Notes under the pieces: generated by a model
Told to the model about the DNA's origin: nothing
Databases searched by the model: none
What the model saw: the letters and a program-made list of their open reading frames with translations, nothing else
Translations under genes and position numbers: made by a program
NCBI RefSeq assembly: GCF_024323335.1
Contig: NC_066580.1
Span: 254,672,977 to 254,736,976, forward strand
Source: Lathyrus oleraceus
Lineage: Eukaryota > Streptophyta > Magnoliopsida > Fabales > Fabaceae
Length of the DNA: 64,000 nt
Direction: 5' to 3'
Shown here: positions 47,219-58,429 of the stretch, piece by piece
Layout: each line of letters opens with the position of its first letter
How positions within the stretch are numbered: position 1 is the stretch's first letter

Positions 47219-48349
47219 TGTAAGACCCTAATTTTGTCCCTAAGATCCCTCACGGCATCATATCATATCATTTCATTGCCTCAAGGATCATTGTGCACCT
47301 TGCTTCCTTCCCTATGGATGGGCTATCTTTTGAGTGTGATTCTTGATCACCAAGCATGTTTGGCATATGTATATCATTGCTTTTCATTTGTTTACTAACA
47401 AAAAGTACAAAAATATGTCATCTAACCTTGTTACTTGCAGATGAAGCAATCTTAGGTCAAGACAATCAAAGGCAGCCATTGAGCAATAGATGGTGGCCAT
47501 TCTTGAGAATTTGGGCACCATAATCATTCATAAGAGTTCATATGAACTATGATATCATTTTGAATCAAAATCCCAAGTGGTAGAGGCTTGAATTTCATCA
47601 GAACATTGTCAGGTCAACTGAAGACCTAGAAAAGTCAACACAAGTCAACTGTCAGTTCAATCATGGATTTGAAGGTGGGAGATGGTTAGAGAGGCCTCAC
47701 TCATGTCCATACAAGTCTCATTTAACCTTTCAAACAACAACAATGAAGAATTTGAGGTCAGATGAAAACTTTCCAACAATAGTAAGTGACCTGTAATTTG
47801 GAATTGCCAAAAATGGAAAGGTTTTCTCCTCAAGATTACATCATCAATAAAGCTTCAAATGGAATTTTTTCCAACATGAAAGTTGAAGATCTTTCTCTCC
47901 CATTTCTAAAAAGTCCAAGATCATGAATTTCTCATATGTGGTTCAAGAGATATGGATCAAACATGGCAAAGTGTACATGGAGGTTCAAATGTGCATAACT
48001 TCTAAACCAAAACTCCAATTCAAGTGGTTCTTTTTGCTAAATTCTTCTCTTGACTTCTACTATCCAAATCATGCATTGCATTACATGCATTCTCATCACA
48101 TAATCATTTGCATTTTCATTTAAATTTTGGAGGGAAAATTCAAATTTAAAATTGGTGCATATTTTGAGCATTCCACCACTTCCAATAGCTCCAAAATGAT
48201 GTTTTAAGTGGAATTGGATCACAAACCCGTGCACTGTTCACCATGCACCCCATGCACAAGGGTGAAATTCCAATTTGCATTCACACTCCATTTTGGTGAA
48301 TTACAATTGCACATGCTTAAACATGATTAAGGATTGGATTAACAGGACC

Positions 48350-48357
48350 TATATAAA
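48350..48357 (+). promoter_or_regulatory. TATA box of element D LTR
   Basis: TATATAAA after 'aacaggacc', about 1130 bp from the LTR start. Downstream text 'caaatctcagatctagaaatttctctc' looks like an untranslated leader. Confidence 0.6.
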
Positions 48358-50840
48358 CCTAATCATAACTGTTTTCTGATAACAACACTTCACAAATCTC
48401 AGATCTAGAAATTTCTCTCAAATTTTCTCTCAAATTTTTCTCTCATTTCTTCAAATCAATTCACAAGCCATTGCTTAATTCATCACTATGAAGCATCATT
48501 GATCAAGACTCAAGCAGGAACCAAGCCAATTCGTGCATGATTGGAGCAGAGGAAGCTTGAAGCTCAACAATGGTGAAATTCATTTATGGTTGAATCGCGA
48601 GCAATTGAACCTCAAGACCTCTTCCAATCAACTCCACAAGCTTGCTAGAGGAAGATCTAAGCAATGCAAGGCCTGGAACGCGTGAATTCGAAAGCTGCTC
48701 TCCAAGAGGTCATAAAATCGCGTCTCTCTTTTCTCAATTTCATTATGCTAAACTTGTAGATCTTGTTTGTGTGAGCATGTTGAGCTTTGAATCACTTAAA
48801 ACCGTGCATTATTCACTTAGTTTCGATGATTTGAATTTTGATGTTGAATTCTTGATTTGCTCGATCCCTTCGATTCTGGATAATCCATGCCTAACTAATG
48901 ATTGATTCATGACCTATGATGTGTGTACTTCATGTTGATATGATTGTTTTCAAAAACTGGAAAAAATGTTCATGTTGTTCTTGTTGGTTCACTGTTCATC
49001 GCGTTTTGCTGAAGAAGATGATCCAGTTTTGGCCACGGTTTTCGATTTCCATTGCCATGCGTTTCCGTTGCCTTAGGTGTTTTAGGGTTTGAATTCCATT
49101 GGTGCATGGAGCGCTCCATGCTGAGCGCTGATTGGCCAGGCGAGATAATTAGTGAAACGCAGCGTATAAGCAGCGCGCCAAGGCCATTTTCAAATTAATT
49201 AATATAAATTCTGATTAATTCATTTTCTATTTCAATTTTTATTTCAATTTTTATTTGCATCTTTAAAAAATCACAACAAATCAAAGAATGATCCAAATAA
49301 TATGGGGATTTTTGCTATGGTTTTCTTTTTCTCTCTAGTTTTTTATCAGCATGAAAATCAAAGTTGTGCCTGGCTGATTTAATTTTTGCCCTAGGGTTCT
49401 TGTATGTGTATGCATTTTGACATTGCTTTGCTTCTGCATGTGTGAAATTTTGGTTGTTGATCCTATGAATCTGAAAATTTACATGTTGAAACTAGATACT
49501 TTGCTGGATATTTTGGTGTTGAGTTTGCATTTTTATCATTTGTGGTTTCTGGTTTGTGATTTTTCTAAGTAGGTGTGACAATTTGTGTCACACCTTGTGA
49601 TGTTCATCTTGTGCTATGTGTTTACCCTATCAAATGATGCTCAATTGTTCTGATTTTTTGCATGCTGATCATATGAGATGTCTTGAATATTCATGAATTT
49701 TTCCAGATTTTTGTGAATCATTTCTGATTTAATTGAGATTTTTCATTCTGGTTGGTCACTTTTGTGCTTTAAAATAGTCTTGAACTTCAATTGATCATAA
49801 AATGCATTTGGTAAATGATATTGATGTGAGACTTTTTGCTATGTGTCAATAATTGTTTGAAGTTTCATCATGTCAAATTTGAGCTTCTGTTTAAATTTTT
49901 TCTCCATCTTTGACCCTAGGCTTTGACCTAGTGGTTTGTCTCTCATCTTTAAGTTTTGTTTTCAGGTTGAACATCCAAGTTATATGGTCCATGATGCTCC
50001 ATCATTTGAGCATTTGATGTCTACCTTTGTCTACTAACATTGTGTGTTTTGTAGGGTTGTTAACTCATTTGAGTTGGACTTGTGGCTTATGCCTTTGCTT
50101 ATTGGGTTTAACTGTTGATATTGATGTTGTTTGATTGTCTGAGTTGTATACTGATTTGTTTGATGTTTCCACAGGTACATAAGTTGCTTAAGTTCATTTT
50201 GAACTTGCTTTTGCTTGGTTGCTTAACCAATTAGGTATAATTTCTCTTCTTCATGTAGTCTGGAAGACCTGGCCTGTTATGTGGTCAGGCACCTGTCTGA
50301 AGTCCTCCTTAAGAGGCAATGCTTGTGATTGTTTACTCTTTGTGCCAAGAAGGAAAAGTCCTCATATGAGGCAATTGGTAGATAAAAGAGATGTGTAGTC
50401 CATCTCCTACTATTCAGTGTGTCATCCCTTTGCTCACATAACATGTTGATGCATTGTGGATATTAACCCAAGATCCTATAGAGTCATTTACTTGTGGAGA
50501 AGAGTTCCAACTTTCTGAACTCCCACACTTGCTAATATTCAAAGCTCTCCCAGGCCAGGGATAGAAGCTATGAGGCACACCCCTCATCTCCATTTCATCT
50601 GCTTCACCTTAACTCTCAATGTTAAGGTTAAGAGCACAACATACCCTATTCCAGTTGACTTTAAAGTCTAACCTTGTTTGAGCCTAATTGCTTGTATATA
50701 GTGTGTGCTAACTGACTTGTTTTTCTGATTGCTTGATTCATCTGTGCATATTTGCTTATGTGTGCCCTTGTGCATTTATCATCATTAATTGTACATAATT
50801 GCATAATCATTGTTCATATCTGTGTGATCATTTTGTTTTG

Positions 50841-51085
50841 AGGAGTCAACTGTAAGTCCATTTATTGGCAGTTGTTTCCTATGACCATTGAGGAGTCAAT
50901 TATAAGTCCAGTTATTGGCAGTTGTTTCCTGTGATATGGTAAGAGATTGGTGTAAATCCATTGATTGGTATCCGGTATCCACCTTTCTTTGTGAGACTAG
51001 TATAAGTCCATTGATTGACATCTGGTATCATTTGGTTTTGTTTTAGGAGATTGGTGTAAGTCCAGTAATTGGCATCCGGTATCCA
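50841..51085. repeat. Five tandem units of 50-56 bp in LTR D
   Basis: Units start near 50841, 50891, 50943, 50993 and 51049, with consensus 'gagattggtgtaagtccatt' followed by 'gattggcatccggtatcc'. The first two are alike (variant with 'ggcagttgtttcct'), the last three alike. They fall in the U5 or R part of the LTR. Confidence 0.8.
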
Positions 51086-52110
51086 TTTGTTTTGCTTATT
51101 TGTTATTGCTCATTGCCTATTCCAAAGGAATCACTTGAATCATCTTCCATATGATTTCAAGAGGTGAACATCTAAGAAGTTTTACACTCCCTCACCCTCC
51201 CACCTTTTGTTTCTTTAAACCTCCATTTGCATGTTAATCCAAACTTGAAAAATATTGTGCAAACATTTTCACCTCTTTTTCAAATTAGAAACCTAGGCCT
51301 TAAGCCTTTGAATTTTCAAACTTCCTTTCTTAAGACTTCTTTGAATTGAATTCTAATCATACTTTGACCATCTTTTGTGAATAAATTCTAATTGGTTAAT
51401 CCAACTCATTCAATTGTTTTGTGGCTCTGTCCATTCCTGATAAGTTTTCATACATTAGCCATAGGTTTGATTTATCCTAGTTGGTTGATGTTAATCTCAC
51501 CTTTTGTCCTTAGTGATCGAACTGTAAGACTTCCGTACTGAAAACAGGGTTAACCCCTCTAGTACGTCGATGCTATTCTCACATGGTGGACTTGTTGTTT
51601 GTATAAGGTTGAGTTTTCTCCCGTGGATAACGAAAGACCTTAGGGCTTTTGTTTTAAAATGAACCCATTCATATTTTGGAAATCTTTTAGCCGAACTACG
51701 GCGTTTTGATCCTTACCTTCCATGGAAAGGTACGTAGGCAACGGGTTCATCCGTTCAAACACAAAAACAAATAAAAATTGTATATTCTTTTCTCATCCCT
51801 TCCATCCATGTTTGCACAATAAATATTTCATAAACAAATAACATGTCATACAACAAGTTGTGAAAAGGGCTCCCTAGGAGTACCTAGGACATTTTGGGTG
51901 CCTAACACCTTCCCATTGCGTAATTTACCCCTTACCCAGATCTCTGGTCTTTTCATTAGTTTTCTATGTGTAAAACTTCTTAGGCTTTTGTTCACTTTTT
52001 AGCCATTCCTTTGGATAAATAAAAGTGTGGTGGCGACTCGATTCTTTGTATGCTTTGCTTTTGATTTAGTCAATAAATCATAAAGTGACGAATACACCGC
52101 TACAGAAAAG

Positions 52111-52128
52111 TGGCGACTCTGCTGGGGA
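52111..52128 (+). other. Primer-binding site of element D
   Basis: TGGCGACTCTGCTGGGGA, 6 bp after the LTR end. Family knowledge: Ogre uses tRNA-Arg. Its inner part CTCTGCTGGGGATAT is complementary to 44032-44046 in element C's 3' UTR. Confidence 0.87.
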
Positions 52129-52131
52129 TAT

Positions 52132-53127
52132 AAATTTCCTTGGTGGTATTGCCTACTTTTCACCCTTGTTGTATGATATTGTTTATCTGTTATTTGACAT
52201 ATTTTTGTACAATTTGGGATGACTGTATTGATTGTAATGTTTGAATTGCTTGATATACAATTACTGTTTGCTTTGGTGATCTCTGTGAGATGAGTTCTAT
52301 ACCCGAACTCGAGTGCACCTTAGGATATGAGAATGGCATAGTCTTGTTGACTTGTGTGGAGTATTCCTTAGCCAGTTGACTTGCGAGTCCATTCACTTGG
52401 TGGAGGTCATGTTGGATTAATAATGTCACACAAGTCATTTGTGGTTAGGCATTATTCTTTCAATCATGTGCCTTAGAAGCCAAGGACCTTAGTTTACCAA
52501 AGCCCATCTTGGCCTATTTTTAGGACGTAGTGCGGAAGTCGTTCAGATGTCAGATCTGATGCGATTGTTACGCGATACTACACTCATAAGAGTCTCTCTT
52601 GAGAATATTTTTGGAATACGAGTATTCGTTCCTCCGATAATATCCGAAAGATGGGACGATGATTATGGGAACCTCTGGTAGAACATGCTCGGCAGGTTTA
52701 AACCCTAGTACACTCCCTTGGGTGGTTCTTAACCAGGACTCCATGCTCGTGACTCTCAGCAAACCCGTGATTCATGGTTGAGTCGTTCAGACAACCTTAA
52801 TATCAATGGAACCTGGGTGTTGATAAGGTGTAAATCCTAATCCACCAAAACGGATGGTTGATATTAAGGATGTTTGAGCCGGTTCATGTACCGTTAATAT
52901 CAATGGAACTTGGGTGTCGATAAGGTGAAAACCATAATCCGCCAAGATGGATGATTGATATTAGGGATACAATGAGCTTTCCCATGACCTTTGTCTGGTG
53001 TGACTTGCTTGATCCTTGAGTGTGATTGTTGCATTCATGCATTCATGCATTCATCTGCATTCATGTCATCAGAAAATTGAGAAAATTTTCAAGGAACTTA
53101 AAGGGTTTATTTGCAAAATTTTCAGAC
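52132..53127 (+). other. Untranslated leader of element D
   Basis: About 1 kb without a supported gene. Homologous to 9176-9989 but with the 'atcaatggaac..gggtg' hairpin segment duplicated (52795-52975) and a short CATTCATG tandem near 53034-53062. It ends in 'tttgcaaaattttcag' directly before ORF1, which looks like a 3' splice site. Confidence 0.7.
52795..52975 (+). repeat. Duplicated leader hairpin (element D)
   Basis: Two copies about 97 bp apart. Copy 1: CCTTAATATCAA (52795-52806) pairs with TTGATATTAAGG (52858-52869), 12 bp perfect. Copy 2: TAATATCAAT starting at 52896 pairs with ATTGATATTA near 52960. Both loops keep 'ggaac.tgggtg' and a small ATCC..GGAT stem around 'ccaaaa'. Confidence 0.65.
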
Positions 53128-54576
53128 ATGGAAAGACCAAAAAGGCATACAAAGAAGTACAGCTTTAGACAGCCCGATGTGAAAGAGTTAAGGAATTTGA
53201 CATCTTATGTATTAGATCCTTTGGGTTTCAAAGCTCGTTATGGGAAGCTTCTGCCTCTGTTGACTACTCAGGTTGATGAGGGACTGATGAGTACTCTGGC
53301 TCAGTTTTATGATCCTCTGTATCACTGCTTCTCTTTTCCTGACTTCCAGTTGTTGCCTACTTTGGAGGAGTATGCTCATCTTGTGGGTATTCCTGTTCTG
53401 GATCAGGTGCCGTTCAGTGGCTTAGAGAGTATTCCGACTGCTCAAGAGATTGCAGATTTGTTGCACATAGATGAATCTCTGATTAAAGCTCATATGACTA
53501 CCAAAGGTGGAATTCAGGGTCTTCCTTCTGATTTCCTCATCGCTCAAGCTACCGTTTATGGGAAGGCCATGAGTGAGGATGCCTTTGAGGCTTTATTTGT
53601 GCTGCTCATCTATGGTTTGGTATTGTTCCCCAACATCGACAAATTTGTGGATGTGAACGTCATTAGGATCTTCTCTGTTCTTAATCCCGTTCCTACTCTG
53701 TTGGGTGATGCCTATGTCTCTTTGCATCTGAGGAATGCAAAGGGTGGAGGAGTTATTGTGTGCTGTTTGCCTCTGTTGTATAAGTGGTTTATTTCTCACT
53801 TACCGCAAACGGTCGCTTTCAAGGAGAACAAGGGATGTCTACGGTGGTCTACGAGGCTTATGTCTCTCACTAATGATGATATCTCTTGGTATGATCGCGT
53901 GTATGATACTGTTCAGATCATTGGTTATTGTGGTGAATTCCCTAATGTGCCTCTTCTTGGTACATGTGGTGGGATCAGCTAGAATCCTATCTTAGCACGT
54001 CGTCAGCTTGGGTTCCCCCTAAAGGATAAACCTCATAACATTCTGTTAGAAGGTGTATTCTTTCAGGAGGGTAAAGATCCCCAAGGCCTGAAAGCCAGAT
54101 TTGTCCGTGCTTGGCGCAATATCCATAAGAAGGGAAGGAACGAATTGGGTCCGAAGAATTGCATTGCTTTGGAGCCATATACCTCTTGGGTCAGACAGGG
54201 AGCTTCTGAGTATCTTATGCCGTATGATCATCCGAGACCTACACCGTTGAATGTGGTTGGGCCTTCAACCCTCCCTAACCAAGGCGTAGAGGAGTTGAGA
54301 GAAGAAGACCTTTCACGTGCCTGGATCCGTGAAAGAGAAGAATTGCTTCAGCAAATCAAGGAGAAGGACGCTCTGATTGAGTTTCTCGAGCATCAGGTGA
54401 TCCATGATCCGAATGATACTTGGACTTCTCTGCTTCCTCAGTCTTCCAAGTTCTGGAAGAGGAAGTATGATCGACTTGCCAAGGAGAAAGCGGACATGGA
54501 AGCTGCCTATGAGAGAGAGATCAATAAGCTTTGTGTATCTCGTCTTCCAGCATCCCGAGCTTCTAGGGATCCATAG
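53128..54576 (+). pseudogene. Ogre ORF1 (element D), one stop
   Basis: ATG at 53128 (MERPKRHTKKYSF), chosen because element A's ORF1 starts at the same place; an upstream in-frame ATG at 53026 is in the leader. 482 codons. Conserved block: VLDPLGFKARYGKL, LAQFYDPLYH, YAHLVGIPVLDQVPFSGLESIP, LFPNIDKFVDVNVIRIF, LNPVPTLLGDAYVSLHLRN, RWSTRLMSLTNDDISWYD, QLGFPLKDKPHNILLEG. The C terminus is a charged coiled coil (REEDLSRAWIREREELLQQIKEKDALIEFLEHQ). One TAG at 53980-53982 replaces a Tyr codon. Function unknown; family knowledge says only Ogre-like elements have it. Confidence 0.9.
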
Positions 54577-54875
54577 GATGTTTATTTTCCTTTTCCCTTG
54601 TAATAGTTGATAATTCTGTACTTCTTTGTTCCAAATATATTTGATGAGACATTTTCCATATGCTATTAACTGCTTAAAAATTCAAAAAATTGCAAACAGA
54701 ACCCTAAAAGTTCCTTGGAAATAAAAATAAAGCATACGCACAATCATCGCATGCATCATTTTGCATAAGCAGGTTGTTCTGGTGTTCTTGTCTGTGGCCT
54801 AACTCTGTGCTCTTCATTTATTTTGAAGACAAGCTGACTCACTGGTACTATATCAGAGCCAATTCTGCTAGAGTG
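54577..54875 (+). other. ORF1-gag spacer (element D)
   Basis: Non-coding, 299 bp. Contains 'ttgcataagcagg' at 54761-54773, shared with elements A and B, resembling the intron acceptor. Confidence 0.5.
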
Positions 54876-57800
54876 ATGGATCAATTGGAACAAGACAACA
54901 GAGAGCTGAAGGAAGAAGTCGCCCGTTTGAGTGCTCTGATGGAGCAATTTCTGGCTGCTCAGAATCAACCTTCTCCACCTCCTGCAACTCCTCCCCAGAG
55001 GACTGTTATATCTGAAGTCGTTGCTCCGACTGTGCCAGCCGCTAGTGCTCACTTTATGCCGAATGCCATGCCAGCCGGGTTTCCGTGGGGTATGCCTCCT
55101 GGTTTCATGCCAGATATTCCAGCGCCTACCTTTGCTTCTATGCCGGCATCTAGCCCGGTCCTTGCTGCTCCTCCTCCTGTCGTGCATACCATTCCTAGGG
55201 TAGACGACACCATCTATCATTCTGAGCCGTCTGAGCGCCCAGATGTCAATGAGAAGATGGAAGCAATGAATGACCAATTCCTCGAGCTGCGAAAGGAATT
55301 GAAGACCCTCCGAGGGAAAGATCTGTTTGGCAAGTCTGCTGCTGAAATTTGCCTTGTTCCCGGTGTAAAGATTCCAATCAAGTTCAAAGTGCCTGACTTT
55401 GAAAAGTATAAGGGGAACACCTGCCCTCTTGCTCACCTGATTATGTACGCCAGGAAAATGTCTACGGAAACAGATAATGATCAGCTTTTGATTCATTACT
55501 TCCAGGATAGTTTGTCCGGTGCGGCTCTTCGCTGGTATATGAGCCTTGATAGCGCAAACATCCGATCCTTCAACGATCTTGGCGAAGCCTTCGTCAAGCA
55601 GTACAAGTATAATGTTGATATGGCGCCTGACCGTGATCAACTCAGGGCCATGTCCCAGAAGGATAAAGAGACATTTAAGGAGTACGCCCAGAGGTGGCGA
55701 GAGTTGGCAGCTCAGATTACTCCTCCGCTGGAAGAGAAAGAAATGACTAAGATCTTTTTGAAGACTCTTAGCTCATTTTATTATGAGTGGATGGTCGCTA
55801 GTGCTCCCTCTGATTTCACCGAGATGGTGAACATGGGGATGCGCCTGGAGGAAGGAGTCTGTGAGGGACGTCTGTCAAAGGATGAGAGCTCTTCTAAACG
55901 GTATGGGGCGTTTAAGAAGAAAGATGGGAGGCACATGTTGTGCAGTCCCATGCTAAACCAAGAAGACCCTCTGTCAAGAGGAAGCCGGCGCGTCATCAGC
56001 ATCAGGTGGCTCATATAGCACCTGTTTTCAGAGATAATGCTCAGTATCAGCAGCCTAATCAGCATCAGCAACAACCTCAGTATCAGCAGCAGCATCGTCC
56101 ACAGCAACAGGCTTACCAGCCTCGTGGCAGCACCAGCAATCAGGCCAATCTGAATTATGATAGGAAGAAGATCAGTTTCGACCCCATTCCTATGTCATAT
56201 GCTGAATTATATCCTTCCTTGTTGGAGAGGAAACTCGTTACTCCCAGGGAGCCTCCGGCTGTGCCTGCTAACCCGCAGTGGTGGTACAAGCCAGATCAAC
56301 ACTGTGTGTATCATTCCGGTGCTCCGGGTCACAACATTGAAAACTCCTATCCTTTGAAGACTAAGGTTCAAGACCTTATGCGGTGCGGTATTCTGAGATT
56401 TGAGGACTCAGGCCCCAATGTTACAAAGAACCCATTGCCCGAGCATGGGAAATCAGTGAACATGGTCCAGGGGTGTCCTGGTAAATATAAAGTCAAATAT
56501 GTCAGCCATATTCGACAGTCATTGGTCGAGTTGCACCGTTTGCTGTGTCAGTACAATCATATGGAGCACGACCATGACAGATGCCGCATTTGCTCCGTCA
56601 ATAGACTGGGTTGTCGCCAAGTGCGCAGAGAGCTTCAAGAATTGTTGGATGAAGGTACTATAGAGATTCTTCAGAATCGAAATGTTGATGAAGATGAACC
56701 AGAAGTGAATGTTATTTCTCCTGTGTTCAAGTTGCCCAAGCCTGTTGTCATCCGTTATGATGGTAGCAAGCCGAAGGTCTCTCCTTCTCTGATAATCAAG
56801 CCAGCAGGCCCTGTGCCTTATTCTTCTGAGAAAGCTATTCCCTTTCGTTACAGTGTTGTTGCTGTTAAGGATGGGAAAGAAGTGCCTTTGCCTTCAACTT
56901 CGATTGTTAATATTGCTGACGTGAGTGGGTTGACCCGTAGTGGTCGTGTGTTCTCTGCACCCCCGAAGCCTCACATTGCTTCTGATTCCGCTGAGAGTCC
57001 GGTTGGGACTGCTGTGAATGTTCAGAACCCGGCACTTGCTGTTGCCAAACCCTCCTTTGTACAAAAGACTCATGTTTCTTCTGTTGGCCCGAGTGGCGTT
57101 GTGAATGAAGAATGTGATGAGATGCTGAGGCTCATCAAGAAGAGTGAGTACAATGTTGTAGACCAGCTTCTACAAACGCCGTCTAAAATCTCCGTTTTAT
57201 CCTTGCTACTAAATTCAGAACCCCACAGGGAGGCTCTGCAGAAAGTATTGGATCTGGCTTATGTTGATCATGATGTCACGATTGAACAGTTTGATAGTAT
57301 TGTTGCAAACATCACTGCTTGCAACACGTTGAGTTTCTGTGATGCTGATCTCCCTGAGGAGGGAAGAGACCACAACATGGCTCTACATATTTCCATGAAT
57401 TGCAAGACTGATGCCATGTCCAACGTGTTGGTGGACACTGGGTCATCTCTAAATGTATTGCCGAAGACCACTCTTTCGAGACTGTCTTATCAGGGGCCTC
57501 CTATGAGGCAGAGTGGTGTTGTTGTGAAGGCTTTTGATGGGTCGCATAAGACCGTGATTGGGGAAGTTGATCTCCCAATCAAGATTGGACCAAGTGATTT
57601 CCAAGTTACCTTCCAGGTTATGGATATCCACCCATCTTATAGCTGTCTCCTTGGTAGACCATGGATTCATGAGGCTGGCGCCGTGACATCCACCCTACAC
57701 CAGAAGCTGAAATTTGTCAAGAATAAGAAACTAGTTGTGGTAGGGGGAGAAAAGGCTCTCCTGGTTAGCCACTTGTCTTCTTTCTCATATATTGATGCTG

Positions 57801-58161
57801 AGGATGAAGTTGGAACGCCTTTCCAAGCTTTATCTATTGCTGAGCCAATTGAGAAGAAGTCTCCTTCATTTGCTTCCTATCGTGATGCGAAACTGGCCAT
57901 TGAATGTGGTGCAGTTGCTGGTTTAGGGAAGATGATTGAGCTTGAAGACAACAAATCCCGGGCTGGCATTGGCTATTCTTTTGGGGCATTCAACGAGCAA
58001 GGTTTGTTCAAGAGTGGAGGTTTCATCCATGCTGATCAGACTGAAGAAGCTGCTGCTATCTTGGAAGAGGATGCAGAGGATTTGAGCAACTTCATCATAC
58101 CTGGTGGTGTCTGCCACAATTGGGTCGCTGTAGATGTTCCTACAGTCATTCATAGATCAGA
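54876..58161 (+). pseudogene. Ogre gag-protease (element D), one frameshift
   Basis: Gag starts MDQLEQDNRELKEE at 54876 (coiled coil), then a Pro-rich linker, the Gag core (LRWYMSLDSANIRSFNDLGEAF, QKDKETFKEYAQRWRELAAQI) and a Gln/His-rich linker. A zinc knuckle is at 56303-56347 (C-x2-H..GH..; the last Cys is Ser), followed by a second Cys/His segment (HDHDRCRICSVNRLGC) and the aspartic protease with its catalytic DTGSS at 57434, flap-like and LLGRPWI segments after it. The frame changes once near 55930, between Gag core and linker. The rest is open to the intron donor. Protease would process the polyprotein; Gag forms the particle. Confidence 0.9.
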
Positions 58162-58429
58162 GTAATGGTTCACTTTGTTCAAAACCCTTCTCCCATGCCA
58201 AAAGGAGAAGTGATGACATTGTTAGCAACATTTAATACAATGATATTTCATTCAATTAATGCATTGTTAAACATTTGTTTTTCCATTTGTTTTCACTTTT
58301 TGCTTTTTGCATGAAGTCAGTGATCACAAAAAACCATAAAAAACAAGAATAAAAGCAATCTTTTTCATCTGCATAATGATTTGTTTGTTTAAATTCTAAA
58401 GTTTTTCATTAACCAAAATCATTATGCAG
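58162..58429 (+). other. Intron between protease and RT (element D)
   Basis: 268 bp: donor GA|GTAATG at 58162, acceptor ATTATGCAG|G ending at 58429. The stop TAA at 58163-58165 lies in the donor, so unspliced RNA ends after protease. Removing the intron keeps the frame into RT. The element B intron has the same layout, stop and acceptor. Confidence 0.87.
58187..58210 (+). other. Intronic hairpin near 5' splice site (element D)
   Basis: CTTCTCC (58187-58193), loop CATGCCAAAA, GGAGAAG (58204-58210), starting 25 nt inside the intron. Same stem and a similar loop in element B. Confidence 0.65.

Larger units (their letters stand above)
47219..52104 (+). mobile_element. 5' LTR of element D (complete)
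   Basis: 4886 bp, TGTAAGACCCT to CACCGCTACA, followed by a primer-binding site. The 5 bp before it (TTCAC, 47214-47218) are the expected target duplication; the partner lies outside the window. TATA box at 48350. Five tandem units at 50841-51085. CTACG..CGTAG block at about 51690-51740, palindrome at 51873-51888, AATAAA plus TGGCGACTC at 52018-52039. Element D continues to the window end (at least 16.8 kb) and is the most complete copy here. Confidence 0.92.

Noticed and set aside
48642..48905. 87-codon frame in LTR D
   Set aside because: Within the LTR R/U5 part, no similarity between LTR copies and no domain.
52111..52128. A tRNA gene or fragment at the PBS or in the CCCCAGCAGAG copies
   Set aside because: Only the 3'-end-like text is present; no cloverleaf arms were found.
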